Shown here: positions 41,955-53,839 of the stretch, one piece after another
Numbering within the stretch: the stretch's first letter is position 1
How the letters are laid out: every line of letters starts with the position of its first letter
From: Echria macrotheca
Taxonomy: Eukaryota > Ascomycota > Sordariomycetes > Sordariales > Schizotheciaceae
DNA length: 64,000 nucleotides
Assembly: GCA_030411725.1 (NCBI GenBank)
Contig: MU839827.1
Span: forward strand, 1,426,001-1,490,000
Direction: 5' to 3'
Program-made: the position numbers and the translations under genes
Notes under the pieces: model-generated
Database searches by the model: none
Seen by the model: only the letters and a program-made list of their open reading frames with translations
Told to the model about the DNA's origin: nothing

Positions 41955-42071
41955 CTATACCCGTGACTTCAACGTCATTCGATCGTGGACCTATCAGATG
42001 ACACAGCGCGATTGATGCTGCACGACCAAGACGGAAGGTGCGACGCAGAAGTTGGGCTTCAAGCGGCTTCC

Positions 42072-44210
42072 ATGTGGGGAATCCTGCGTTCTGTTAGGGC
42101 CACGTTTGCTCGACAAAGCGCCAATTCTGCTGTCCAGAAACCCGCATCATCACAGCGTCGCTGGTTCAGCCAGAGCCTCGCAGTCATGGCCGCCCTCAGA
42201 GATCCTAGTACCCTATCCAACTACGACGCCTGGCGGACACGACACACCACGGCAAATCTCAAGGTCAACTTCTCCAACAAATCGCTTCACGGATCAGTCA
42301 TCTTGGAACTGGAATCGAAGACGGACAAGGCCAGCGACGAGATTGTGCTCGACTCGAGCTTTGTCGATGTCTCGTCCATCAAGCTCAACTCAGCGCCGTC
42401 CAAGTGGGAGATCAAGGACCGCACTGGTCCTCTCGGGTCGCCCCTCCACGTTGCTGTACCCGGCGGTGCAGCAAAGGGCGATGTCGTGAAGCTAGAGATC
42501 GAGCTGTCGACTACGGACCAGTGTACTGCCCTCCAGTGGCTGACTCCTGCGCAGACGAGCAACAAGAAAGCCCCTTTCATGTTCAGCCAGTGCCAGGCTA
42601 TCCATGCACGATCTATCTTCCCATGCCAGGACACTCCCGACGTCAAGAGCACCTACGACTTCAACATTACCAGTCCTCATGTCGTCGTGGCGAGCGGTGT
42701 AAGCAAAGGGGAAGAGGGGTCTGGAAGCGACAAGCTGTACAAGTTTGAGCAGAAGGTCCCGATCCCCTCGTACTTGTTTGCTCTGGCTTCTGGCGACATT
42801 GCTACAGCCCCCATTGGGAGATGCTCGGCCGTGGCTACTGGCCCCAACGAGCTCGAGGCTTCCAAATGGGAGCTCGAGGATGATATGGACAAATTCCTCG
42901 ATGCTGCTGAGAAGCTTGTGTTTCCCTATAAATGGGGAGAGTACAATGTCTTGGTACTGCCGCCGAGCTTTCCATACGGAGGTTTGTGCTTGTCTATTTC
43001 AATTTTTCACGATGCTGACTTGGCTAGGGATGGAAAACCCCATTTACACCTTTGCCACTCCTACTATCATCAGTGGTGACCGCCAGAACGTGGATGTCAT
43101 TGCTCACGAGCTGAGCCATAGCTGGAGCGGCAATCTCGTGACTAGTTGTAGCTGGGAGCATTTGTGAGCCTTGCCGGAATCTTGTCGTTTGTTTAATTGC
43201 TTACCGTCGGACAGCTGGCTCAACGAGGGGTGGACCATGTATCTCGAGAGGCGTATTATTGCCTCGATTCATGGCAGTGATGCCCACTTTGACTTTTCTG
43301 CCATTCGGGGCTGGAGCGCACTTGGTAAGACATCTCGCAGGTTCAAAGTGATTGGTGCTAACCATTTCATCTTTTAAGAGGAGGCTATCGACTCGTATGG
43401 CAAGGACCACGAGTTTACAAAGCTGGTAATCAGCCATAAGGGCATTGACCCCGATGATGCTTTCAGCACCGTTCCTTACGAGAAAGGGTTCCACTTTGTC
43501 TGGTCTCTTGACCGGCTTGTCGGGAGAGAGAACTTTGACAAGTTCATCCCCCACTACTTTGGAAAGTGGACCAACAAGTCGCTGGACTCATATGAGTTCA
43601 AGGAGACATTCCTCTCCTTTTTCGCAGCCCCGGAGTACGCTCACTTGAAGGAAAAGATCGATTCGATTGACTGGGAAGGTCGCTTTTTCACACCGGGTTT
43701 ACCTCCGAAGCCCGAGTTCGATACTTCGCTTGCCGATATTTGCTATGCCCTGGCAGAGAAGTGGAAGAAGCCTGACTTCTCGCCGAGCCCAGATGATGTT
43801 TCTTCATGGACTGGCAACCAGGTGCTTGTCTTGCTCAACACGATTCAGGATTTCGATACGCCTCTGTCCCCCGAGCGAGTGGTATGTTGGACCAAATGAC
43901 TACCCGTGAAGGTTCGTTGCTGACAGAAAAACAGCAAGCATTGGGTGAAGCGTATGGGCTCCTGGAGTCCAAGAACGCTGAGCTCAAGACGGTGTACTAT
44001 CAGATTGCAATGCAGGCAAAGGACAAAACGGCCTACCAGGGTGTGGCCGACCTTCTTGGTGAAGTAGGACGGATGAAGTTTGTCAGGCCGCTTTTCAAGA
44101 GTCTGAACAAGGTGGACCGTGAGTTGGCGGTCAAGACGTTCAAGAACAACCGTGACTTCTACCATCCTATCTGTCGGCAGATGGTAGAGAAGGATTTGGG
44201 GTTGGCATAG
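42072..44210 (+). CDS. Leukotriene-A4-hydrolase-type M1 aminopeptidase
   Basis: Five exons: 42072-42981, 43028-43163, 43215-43324, 43379-43881 and 43935-44210, giving 644 aa. It is a zinc metallopeptidase of family M1 with the LTA4H layout: an N-terminal beta domain, a catalytic domain and a C-terminal armadillo-like helical domain (ERVQALGEAYGLLESKN to the end). The substrate-binding GGMENP motif spans intron 1. Zinc ligands are His330, His334 (HELSHSWSGN, with Glu331 as general base) and Glu353 in WLNEGWT. In fungi and yeast the main activity is aminopeptidase and epoxide hydrolase. The conserved domain starts at Met39 (MAALRDPSTLSNYDAWR). Residues 1-38 form a basic leader with RRWFSQS, resembling a mitochondrial presequence. 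A third in-frame ATG at 42015 overlaps the stop of a 5-codon upstream ORF. Starting at 42186 gives a 606-aa cytosolic form. Confidence 0.93.
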
Positions 44211-45235
44211 GCACTCAAGGATGAGATGACGCTATTATGAGTAGGCAGTTTTGAAGAGGCTGTTACCTGGCCACAGGAGCAGTAAGAGAACATCGACAGA
44301 CGTATGTATAATAGCCTCAGGGAAAGAAACAAAACCAACTGTTTTCAGTGTCTCGCCGAGAAAGACCCCGACCGAAACAAGATGGTGAAACAAGAAGGCC
44401 TGAAACATCGAGAAGGGTAGTCGTTGAGTAGACTCATCCCGGCGGTCTTGATGACTGTGCAATCGAAAGGCGATGATCACGACACGGGTGGCGTAGATTC
44501 AGGCACGCGGTGTAATTGCCTGTTTATGCGGAATGAAGGAAGACGGGTGTTGATTTACACGTGAAGAGAGCTTAATTTCCAGCAATGACGACGTGCCATC
44601 CAGCCAATAGGCGGCCGTCCCCGCGGTGCCAGGTTCCCCGGGACAGCGAATGCGTGCCTCTGGAGCGGGCGCGCCTCGCGTCTTCCCGTCGAGCCAAAAT
44701 TTGTTGACAGGTTCGCCTCGCAGCGAAGTTCCAAACCCAGAAGAGTCATCACCACCAAACCCTGCCAGCTCACCACCCAGCAACCCACCGACGAACTGCA
44801 CTCTACACCCCGTCTCGCCGACCCCCAGGACGCACGCGACGACAAATCTGGTCTTTTCCTCGACGCTCTCAGGGGCACTTCCCCGTGGCGCGAGCGCCTG
44901 CAGCAACCCACCGGCAATCTCGATTAGCGATAAACCCAGCGCCCACCGCCCTCTGCCCACTGCGAGTCCGGACAGCCCCGTCCGCCGTCTCCACCAAAAA
45001 CACGGCTCCTCACCGTGGTAGGATGCGCGCGCATGTTGTTTCATGGCCTGGGAACCGCACGCCGCAAAACCACGAACTAGAGTCCGCGACGCGTCGAGTC
45101 GACCGCAGCCTCGCCGAGGCCCTCTGAAGCCGCTCGAGTGACGACAGCCCTCGGTCACCGCCGGTCGCAAGCCTCGCCCGAGGGCTACGGTACACCCGGT
45201 AGCCCTTCCCAACGCTCCGCCGGAAGCTTGCGACC
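44211..45235. other. Intergenic stretch, promoter of the kinesin gene
   Basis: About 1 kb. A long minus-strand frame (44499-45251) overlaps the kinesin start but has no family features and reads like a GC-rich chance frame. Confidence 0.6.
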
Positions 45236-48200
45236 ATGGCTCCCGCCGCAACCCCCGTGGGGGGAGGGGGAGGAAATATCAAGGTGGTGGTGCGGGTTCG
45301 GCCGTTCAACAACAGAGGTAAGTCGGGTTGCGTCGCGCACAGGGGCGGCGGATGGTGGCCTTCTCGGGCGACATGTTGACTGACGGGAACGGCGCTTGAC
45401 AGAACACGACCGCGGGGCAAAATGTATCGTCGAAATGAAAGACAACCAGACGATCCTGACACCACCGCCCGATGCCGCCGACCGATCGGGACCCAAGGGA
45501 GCCAAGGACCACGGCCAAAAGGTGTTCGCCTTCGACAGGTCGTACTGGTCCTTCGACAAGAATGCGCCCAACTATGCCGGCCAGGCGAATTTACACGAGG
45601 ATTTGGGAAAGCCGCTCTTGGACAATGCCTTCCAGGGCTACAACAACTGCATCTTCGCGTATGGCCAGACGGGCTCAGGAAAATCGTATTCGATGATGGG
45701 ATATGGAAAGGACGCGGGTATTATCCCGAGCATCTGCCAAGATATGTTCCAGAGGATAACGCAAATGCAAAACGACAAGAACCTGAAGTGTACCGTGGAG
45801 GTGTCGTATCTGGAGATCTATAACGAACGTGTAAGGGATCTGTTGAATCCGGCAAACAAGGGGAATCTCAAGGTCAGAGAGCATCCGTCGACGGGTCCGT
45901 ACGTCGAAGATTTGGCGAAATTGGTTGTCGGGAGCTTCCAGGAAATCGAGCATCTTATGGACGAGGGCAACAAGGCAAGAACTGTGGCGGCGACAAACAT
46001 GAACGAAACGTCAAGTCGAAGTCACGCCGTGTTTACCTTGATGCTGACCCAGAAGCGGTTCGACCCGGAAACCAAGATGGAGATGGAAAAGGCTGCCAAA
46101 ATTAGCTTGGTGGATTTGGCCGGTTCGGAGCGAGCAACATCGACTGGTGCAACCGGTGCTCGTCTGAAGGAGGGTGCGGAAATCAACCGCTCCTTGTCGA
46201 CACTTGGGCGTGTGATTGCTGCACTGGCGGACCTCTCGACCGGCAAGAAGAAGAAGGGTGCCGGGGCCGCGCAGGTCCCCTACCGAGATAGCGTTCTCAC
46301 ATGGTTGCTAAAAGACTCGCTCGGCGGAAACAGCATGACGGCAATGATTGCAGCCATTAGTCCTGCAGACATCAACTACGACGAGACGCTAAGCACGCTC
46401 CGCTACGCCGATTCCGCAAAGCGCATCAAGAACCATGCCGTCATCAACGAAGACGCCAACGCCCGTATGATCCGCGAGCTCAAAGAAGAACTCGCGGTCC
46501 TTCGGAGCAAGCTCGGTGGCGGCGGGGGCGTGGGCGGCGCTCCTGTCCCGATCGAAGAGGTCTACGCGGAAGGAACACCCTTGGAGCAGCAGATTGTCAG
46601 CATCACCCAGGCGGACGGCACGGTCAAGAAGGTGTCGAAAGCAGAGATCGCAGAGCAGCTGAACCAAAGCGAAAAGCTACTGCAGGACCTCAACCAAACC
46701 TGGGAGCAGAAGCTGGCCAAGACGGAGGAGATCCACAAGGAGCGAGAGGCGGCACTCGAAGAATTGGGCATCAGCATCGAAAAGGGCTTCATCGGCATGT
46801 CGACGCCCAAGAGGATGCCTCACCTTGTCAACCTTTCGGACGACCCACTCTTGGCCGAGTGCTTGGTCTACAACCTCAAGCCCGGTATCACGACAGTGGG
46901 CAACGTAGAGTCGAATGAGGACCACCAGGTCAACATTCGTCTGAACGGGTCCAAAATTCTCCACGAGCACTGCGTCTTCGAAAACGGCCCAGATGGAACC
47001 GTCACAGTCATCCCAAAGGAAGGCGCCGCCGTCATGGTGAACGGCAAACGGGTGACAGAGCCTAAGAGACTTCACTCGGGATATCGCATCATCCTGGGCG
47101 ACTTTCACATCTTTAGATTCAACCATCCCCTAGAGGCTCGAGCGGAAAGAGCAGAGCGAGCCGAGCAAAGCCTCCTGCGGCAGTCGGTCACAATCAGCCA
47201 GCTCCAGGGCTTGGACAAACCCGTGTCTCCTTCCCCGACACCGAGCCCGAGGCCAGGGCACGAGAGAAGCTATAGTACTGCGGTCTCAGAGTTTGGCGAC
47301 AGTCGTCCAGACTCGCCTGCTGGCTTCCAACGGAACACGAGGGAATCGGACTGGTTGTTTGCCAGGCGCGAGGCGGCTCCTGCAATCCTGGGTGGTGATC
47401 AAAACTTTGCAAAGCTAACAGACGAGGAGCTCAATGCTCTGTTTGAAGACGTGCAGAGAGCACGAGCCGAGCGTGTCAACGGCCGCGATGAAGACCTGGA
47501 TCTCGAGTCGATGGCGTCGTACCCGATCAGAGAAAAGTACATGTCGACGGGAACGATTGACAACTTCTCACTCGACACGGCATTGACGATGCCATCCACG
47601 CCAAAACAGGGCGAGGCGGACGACAGACTCCGCGAGATCCGCGAGGAGATGCAGAACCAGCTTGAAAAACAAAAGGAGGAGTACAGGGACCAGCTGAAGA
47701 GTGCCGAGGCGGCCAATGTCGAGGTGGAAGAGATCAAAAAAGAAAAAGCCAAGATGGAGGAGACGCTCGTTCAACTCAAAGCCGACATGCAGAAACAGCT
47801 GGAAATCCAACGACGCGAGTTCGAAGAAAAGATCGAAAAATTGGACCCTCTGAAACGACCCAAGGCGAAGCCCAAGCTGTCGGACGATGAGATCGCGCGT
47901 GCCCGAGACGTGGTCAAGCACTGGAAGGGTCGGCACTACGTAAAGATGGCGGAAGCGGTTCTGCAGCACGCCGCGACGCTCAAGGAAGCCCAGATCATGA
48001 GCCATGAGTTGGAGGAGAGCGTCGTCTTCCAGTTTACTGTGGTCGACATCGGCCACATTCTCTGCTCCTCCTATGACATGGTTCTGAATGGGCTCACGGG
48101 CGAAGGGGACGATATCGCGCTCGAGGATGCGCCCAAGCCGTGCATTGGCGTTCGTGTGGTCGACTACAAGCACAGCGTGGTCCACCTGTGGAGCATCGAA

Positions 48201-50507
48201 AAGCTTCATGACCGCGTCCGACAGATGCGCCAGATGTACCAGTATCTCGACCAGCCAGAATACGCCCGGCACCTCAGCCTCGATAATCCGTTCATCGAAG
48301 CATGCATGCCGCAGTATACGCTGGTCGGCGAGGCTGACGTCCCGCTCAAAGCCGTATTTGAGAGCCGGGTCCAGGACTTCACGCTCGATGTCTTTTCACC
48401 ACACACTTCCCACGCTATCGGCATCATCAAGCTCGCCCTCGAGCCATCTAGCGCGCGAGCGCCGACGAATACGCTCAAGTTCAACGTCGTTATGCACGAG
48501 ATGATCGGCTTTGCTGAGCGCGAGGGTACAGAGGTGCACGCCCAGCTTTTCATCCCTGGCATCTCGGAGGAAGATGGCATCACGACGACGCAGATGATCA
48601 AGGATTTCGACGAGGGTCCGATCCGGTTCGAGAGCGTCCATAGTATGAGCGTTCCGCTATTCGCGCCTCCTGAAACGACTCTTAGGGTGGCCATCTTCGC
48701 CAAGGTCTCGGTCATGCATCTAGACAAGCTGCTGAGCTGGGATGACATGAGAGACGCCGTCCCAGCGTCTCGTGCGAAAGGGGCGAGGATAAACGAGGCG
48801 CAATTCTTCACCGAGGAGAAGCACGACTTGCTATCACGCATCCAGATCCTAGAGCTCAACGAAGAAGGGAACTACGTCCCGGTCGAGGTTGCTCAAACCA
48901 GCGAGCTTGATAACGGCACCTTTCAACTACATCAGGGATTGCAACGGCGCATCGCCATCAATCTCACTCATAGTTCTGGGGACGCGTTGCCTTGGGACGA
49001 TGTCACATCGATGCGCGTCGGCAAAATACAACTACTGGATAGCGCAGGCAAGACGCCGGACTTGGCTTCGTCAACACCAGATCTCCCCCTGAAGCTCGCA
49101 TCCAAGCCGGTCTTCCGGACCAACGCCAACGGCACCCGCAGCATCACCATGACTGGTCAATGGGACTCCAGCTTGCACAACTCGCTCCTGCTCGACCGCG
49201 TAACGGCGGATAAGTACCGCGTTCAAATGACGGTCTCGTGGGAGATCAACTCGGACAAGCTGGCGGAGCCCATGAAGTTCTCGCAACCGGTCTGCTGCCA
49301 GATCATGTCACGGTCGTTTGTTCGCCAGACATCGATGTTCTCCTCGCTCTGGCAGAACGTCCGTATTGTGCACTCTTCGACCGGCATCTTCACGCTGCAG
49401 ATGCGGCCGGCGCCGATCAAGCGCGTCGGCGACCTGTGGAGGATGAACAGCCAGCACGACTACGTCAAGGGCGAAGAAAATCTGGCTTCGTGGACGCCGC
49501 GGGGTGTGTCGCTAGTGGCTGACTATATCGCGTCAAGGAAGAAGAAGAGCCTGATGAACGACATGGCGGCGGCTCAGGACTTTTTGAAGAAGATTGGCGT
49601 CGGCATCAGCTCTGGTGCAGGAGGCGTCGAGGAAGTCGAGGAGGATCTGCCTCCGCCACCTCTTCACAGTGATACCGATTCGATCGCCGAGCTGCTGAAT
49701 GACACGCCTGAGAGCTCGCAACCTTCGACCCCGGATGCGCCGCCCTCGGAGGATGTTACTCTCAAACCGTTCGAAGAGGCGCCTGCGCCGGCTCCTCCCG
49801 AGTCGGAGTATGACGAGCGTCAGACGGCGTTGCTCAACCGGTGTCTCAAGCTCTGGCTCCGTTATCCTGATCCGATGCTGAAGATTTTGAGTCCTGCCAA
49901 CACAGACCCACCCGCAAATGGTGTGCCTGCTGACGGGGAGTCACGGCCTACGCCGGAGTTTATCACGACCGTGATCCGGGTTCCGAAGAACCCGAGCGTG
50001 CTTAAGGGCGGGTACCTGCTCGTGCCAAGCAGCGACGCGACCAGATGGATCAAGCGATTTGTCGAGCTCCGGCGGCCGTACTTGCATGTGCACAACGTCA
50101 CGGATGGGGAGGAGGTGGCGATTGTCAGTCTTCGAAACTGCCGTGTCGACAGTCAACCAGGGATCTTGGGTTTGCTGAATGGGGGTGATTACAGTCACGA
50201 GGCCGGGCCGGGAGGTGGACAGGGGGGGAGTTACCGGCCTGGACACAGGAGGACATCATCGGGGAGGCTGATCTCGACGATATGGACCGGGACCGGACTG
50301 GGGGGAATGATGAATGGCGGCGGAGGCATGCAGAAGCTCAGCGAGCGGCTGCAAGCGGGAGTGTTTGCCGTCTACGGGACGGATAACACGTGGTTGTTTG
50401 CGGCGCGGAGCGAGAGGGACAAGATGGATTGGATCACTCGGATCGACCAGAGTTTTATGGGGGGCAGCGCGAGCGGGAGCGGAGCGGTCAGCCCGTTTTC
50501 CGAGTAA
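45236..50507 (+). CDS. unc104: Kinesin-3 motor (Unc104/KIF1 type) with FHA and PH domains
   Basis: Two exons, 45236-45317 and 45403-50507, give 1728 aa. It is a plus-end-directed microtubule motor for vesicles and early endosomes. Motor domain about 1-370: NIKVVVRVRPFNNRE, P-loop GQTGSGKS (115-122), switch I NETSSRSH (228-235), switch II DLAGSE (265-270). The neck and coiled-coil segments follow. An FHA domain (about 513-603) comes next, with LKPGITTVGN and HCVFENG. Further coiled coil (about 740-820) leads to the KIF1-type central region with RARDVVKHWKGRHYVKMAEAV-like sequence. A C-terminal PH domain (about 1543-1711) holds KGGYLLVP, WIKRFVELRRPYLHVHN and RDKMDWITRID. This order is diagnostic of kinesin-3 and matches Neurospora NKIN2 and Aspergillus UncA. 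The PH domain probably binds phosphoinositide on cargo membranes. The single 85-nt intron follows codon 27. Confidence 0.96.
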
Positions 50508-51767
50508 TTGAGAGGCATTCGAAATGGAGGACATGGATACCCGGGGCAGGATGGGATGCAGCAGCAACGGAGCATTTAGAAGGACGGGCGGCTATGATTC
50601 ACGAGTTATGGGTTTTGGACTCTTTCGCTCACTTTTTGGACGGTCACTGCGAGTTATATAGACGGGGACGTTTCTTTTGTATGTATCATACCTTTTGTAT
50701 TGGTAGCGGATATACCCGGCTCGAGAGGTTATCGGTATCAGAATGAAGATTGATACTCGGGAGGAGTGGAAAATGATCTTCTTCGGTGTTGTCAACATTG
50801 CTTTCACCATCATTCAACATATATCCTCGTTCCCATTCTGGTCTACGACCCCGGATCGACAACATTTACGCATCATTACCCACCTGTTAGGCTGGGAAGG
50901 AGCACCCCATCAGGATAGCAGGAGCACACGGACCACAGGCCCTGTATTTAGCCAGCCCTCAGGGCCCATCTTCCTCTTCCACAAAACAAGCATCCTTAGC
51001 ACCAGTCTCTCACACCCGACCGCTCCCTCCCTTCGAATCGGTTCCAACCGCAGGCACACATCATCCCTCCCATTGATTTGTTTCCCGACTTCATGCAAGG
51101 TACGGAGCCCAGAAAATGAATATAGCCGGACCGCCGGGTGTGTGTTTCCTTACAGGCGGCGGTGGCGGGACAAGACAAGCAAGGGCACGACGATCTGTTT
51201 ACCCGGTGCTTGGTTCCTGGCCGTATATTGTCTTCTGGCCCGCCTATTATGGTATTATGGGTAACTACCCCGTTACCCGTTCTTGACAGATGGGAGGGTA
51301 TGCCGTCCCGATCGATCGACGCGTGGCCGGTAAACTACTCAAAGTATTTTTGCATCTCAAAACTAAAAACTGGTTCGGCTGAAGAGTTGCCCTCCCTACC
51401 TAGTCTTCGGTTACCAAACGATGTTGTCTGCTGTCTCTCCTTTTTACCAGTCCTTTTACCAGTCAATCTTGGCGTATCTGGGAAGAGGGGATACCAATAT
51501 GGAACGAGGAGATCAGTTCCCCCCCGGGACCAACCACCCTTTGCTCCCCGTTTATTCTAAGGGGGGGACCTGTCCGCGTCCACGGATCCGGGATGGAAAA
51601 AATAGATTATTCCATCTAAACCTGCTGCCACTCTCCGAGGGGTCGGTCGGTCGGCGGGTGGACGATATATAAAGTCCCTTCTCTTTGTCCCACTCGTACC
51701 TTCTTTGGGTTGATCCCTGGACCGGACCAGTCGCTCTTCATACTTCCAGTCCCTACCCGCCGCCAAA
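50508..51767. other. Intergenic stretch, 3' flank of kinesin and xylanase promoter
   Basis: About 1.26 kb. It contains the TATA box at 51666 and a pyrimidine-rich leader before the xylanase ATG. No other gene is supported, and I found no convincing xylan-regulator (GGCTAA) site by eye. Confidence 0.55.
51666..51673 (+). promoter_or_regulatory. TATA box of the GH10 xylanase gene
   Basis: TATATAAA lies 102 bp before the ATG and is followed by a pyrimidine-rich leader. The layout is typical of strongly inducible fungal secreted-enzyme genes. Confidence 0.7.
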
Positions 51768-52862
51768 ATGAGGTTCCTCGCCGCCCTTTCCTTCGTTGTC
51801 GCCCTTCCGCTCGCGTCAGCGCAGCTCGACGCCCTCGCCAAAGCCGCCGGGCTAAAATATTTCGGCGCCGCCACCGACACGCCCGGGTTCCGTGAGCGCG
51901 AGCCGTACGCGGCGCAGTACCCGACGTACGACGCCATCCTGCGCGACCCCAAGGAGTTCGGCCAGACGACGCCGACCAACGGACAGAAGTGGATGTTCAC
52001 CGAGCCGTCGCCTGGCGTTTTTAATTTTACCGAGGGCGAAGTCGTGTCGAAGATCGCGGCCGATACGGGGAAGTTGCTGAGATGCCACGCACTCGTGTGG
52101 CACTCGCAGCTCGCGCCGTGGGTTGATACTACCACGAACTGGACGGCCGACGGGCTGCGGGCCGCGATCAAGCGGCACATCGACGGCGTCGCGGGCCACT
52201 GGAAGGGACGCTGTTATGCGTGGGACGTGGTCAACGAGGCGCTTGATGAGGATGGGACGTACCGCAAGAGTGTGTTTTATAATGTGCTGGGCGACGAGTA
52301 TATCCGGCTTGCGTTCCAGTGGGCTGCGGCGGCGGATCCGGGGGCGAAGTTGTATTATAATGACTATGGGATTGAGCGGCCTGACAGCGTCAAGACGGCG
52401 GGAGCGAAGAGGATCGTCAAGATGCTGCGCGACGCGGGGATCAGGATCGATGGTGTCGGCCTGCAGGCGCATTTGCATGCTGATGTACATCCGACCATGG
52501 AGGATCACATGCGCACGATGCAGGGTTACGTCGAGCTGGGCGTGTCGGAGGTGGCTTTTACGGAGTTGGATGTGAGGATTGTTGCGCCGACGAATGCGAC
52601 CAGCCTCGCGTGGCAGACGGAGAGCTACCAGTTTGTCACGGAGGCGTGTGTCCGGGTCAAGGAGTGTGTGGGTATTACGATCTGGGACTTTTATGACCCC
52701 TTCAGCTGGATCCCGGCTGTGTTTCCGGGCAATGGCGATGCGCTGCTGTGGTTTGCCGATTGGACTAAGCACCCGGCTTATGATGGGATTGTCCAGACGC
52801 TCAAGAAGTTTGCCAACAGGACCGAGGTGGCGCCCAAGATTCGGGGGAGGTCTTGGTGGTAG
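51768..52862 (+). CDS. Secreted GH10 endo-beta-1,4-xylanase
   Basis: An intronless gene of 364 aa. The signal peptide is residues 1-18 (MRFLAALSFVVALPLASA, cleavage before QLDA). The mature protein is a single GH10 catalytic barrel that cleaves internal beta-1,4 bonds of xylan outside the cell. Family landmarks are KWMFTEPSPGVFNF, CHALVWHSQLAPWV, WDVVNEALDEDG with acid/base Glu157, YYNDYGIE, GLQAHLHADV, and FTELDVR with nucleophile Glu266. The cysteine pair near 295-301 (ACVRVKEC) is typical. The end is WDFYDPFSWIPAVFPGNGDALLW. No cellulose-binding module or Ser/Thr linker is present. The C-terminus has a basic tail, RGRSWW. NWT, NFT, NAT and NRT sequons fit secretion. A strong TATA box lies at 51666. 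Induction by xylan is expected for the family but not shown by sites I could see. Confidence 0.96.
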   Translation: MRFLAALSFVVALPLASAQLDALAKAAGLKYFGAATDTPGFREREPYAAQYPTYDAILRDPKEFGQTTPTNGQKWMFTEPSPGVFNFTEGEVVSKIAADTGKLLRCHALVWHSQLAPWVDTTTNWTADGLRAAIKRHIDGVAGHWKGRCYAWDVVNEALDEDGTYRKSVFYNVLGDEYIRLAFQWAAAADPGAKLYYNDYGIERPDSVKTAGAKRIVKMLRDAGIRIDGVGLQAHLHADVHPTMEDHMRTMQGYVELGVSEVAFTELDVRIVAPTNATSLAWQTESYQFVTEACVRVKECVGITIWDFYDPFSWIPAVFPGNGDALLWFADWTKHPAYDGIVQTLKKFANRTEVAPKIRGRSWW

Positions 52863-53770
52863 TTGGTTATCTGGGGGTAAAGGAGTAGTCGGTGTATAGG
52901 AGATTATAGTGATTATATTAATCTGAATAGCTGCGTGGGTAGCTGTAAAAGCAGTTGGATACACCCCCCTGTACATCACGGGAAGGAAAAGGGGTGTAAA
53001 CAAAGCGTCGCATCGACGAGATGCCACACAACCTGTTTTCTGGTTGCATTCGCCTTTTCCAACTTTTCAGCGCCAAACGTGGAAATATAGAGAAAGAATG
53101 AATCAGCTCATGAATCAGCTCATTACAAACTCGTCGGAACAGGCGCTCCGGATTTGGCTTGGAGGAAGAGATATCCCATTCGAGGCCGATCACCACGTCT
53201 ACTATTTTGAGAGTTTCGGGGAGAAACAAGGAGCTAAAGTGCTCATGCCTACACAAGAGTTTAGCATGTGATATGACACATGATTGATGGAAGTCGAGTT
53301 CGGTGGCTAGTCCAGCTCCCGGCCTCAGGTTCGGCAGCTACTCAGGGCATCGAAACGCCCAACAATGCAGGATGATGTCGTCAATCGCAAAAGCGATCGC
53401 GATCCTTCATCCAGTCTGGCAAGCACCAGCGGCACCGCCGAGGGAAGCGTGTCGCTCGCAAGGTCCTTCATGCCTCGGGCGCAGAGTCTGTTTCCCAACG
53501 GAATCTCGCGAAACAGCAAGAGGCAAAACCGCCGTCCCAACACAAGGCATAAACCAAAGGCTCCTGCATCAACGGCTCTGCAAGCCGCTGCATAGCTGCG
53601 TCAGTCGGCACAGGTGAACCAGCCCAGCGACGCAGCTGCCCCTTGACCCACGGAAATGCGGAAGGAGGTGCATTGACGGTTTCCATGAAATAACCTTTTG
53701 CCATCGGACGAGTTCCAGAATGCATGTGCAAATGTGGGCAATCGAAAATTTCCGATGGCGCCCCCGAGAC
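52863..53770. other. Intergenic stretch, no gene supported
   Basis: 3' flank of the xylanase gene and the upstream region of the 53771 promoter. Short frames on both strands look random. Confidence 0.6.
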
Positions 53771-53777
53771 TATAAAA
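53771..53777 (+). promoter_or_regulatory. TATA box upstream of a degenerate or unrecognised locus
   Basis: TATAAAA is followed by a C/T-rich, leader-like stretch (53800-53960), suggesting a plus-strand promoter for the locus at about 53840-56175. Confidence 0.45.
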
Positions 53778-53839
53778 CGCCGGTTCTCCCACCCTTCTGG
53801 AGGCAATTCTTTTCCAGCAGACATCACTCCTCCTCAACA

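Larger units (their letters stand above)
30022..42071. other. 12-kb region without a supportable gene
   Basis: The left end is the promoter of the Uds1-type gene and the right end that of the aminopeptidase gene. Between them frames of up to 316 codons are open (for example + strand 31381-32331 and - strand 30120-30905). They have random-like composition, no domain features and no conserved splice structure. The region contains simple repeats (CAG/CAAG at 37479, CA at 39830) and an assembly gap at 38450-38459. A small gene or non-coding RNA could be hidden here. Confidence 0.5.

Noticed and set aside
44499..45251. 250-codon minus-strand frame overlapping the kinesin start
   Set aside because: Gly/Arg/Ala-rich shadow in promoter DNA, with no homology features.
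51852..53027. 391-codon minus-strand frame antisense to the xylanase
   Set aside because: It lies opposite an unmistakable GH10 gene. Its Arg/His/Pro/Ile-rich composition is what GC-rich codon bias produces on the opposite strand.
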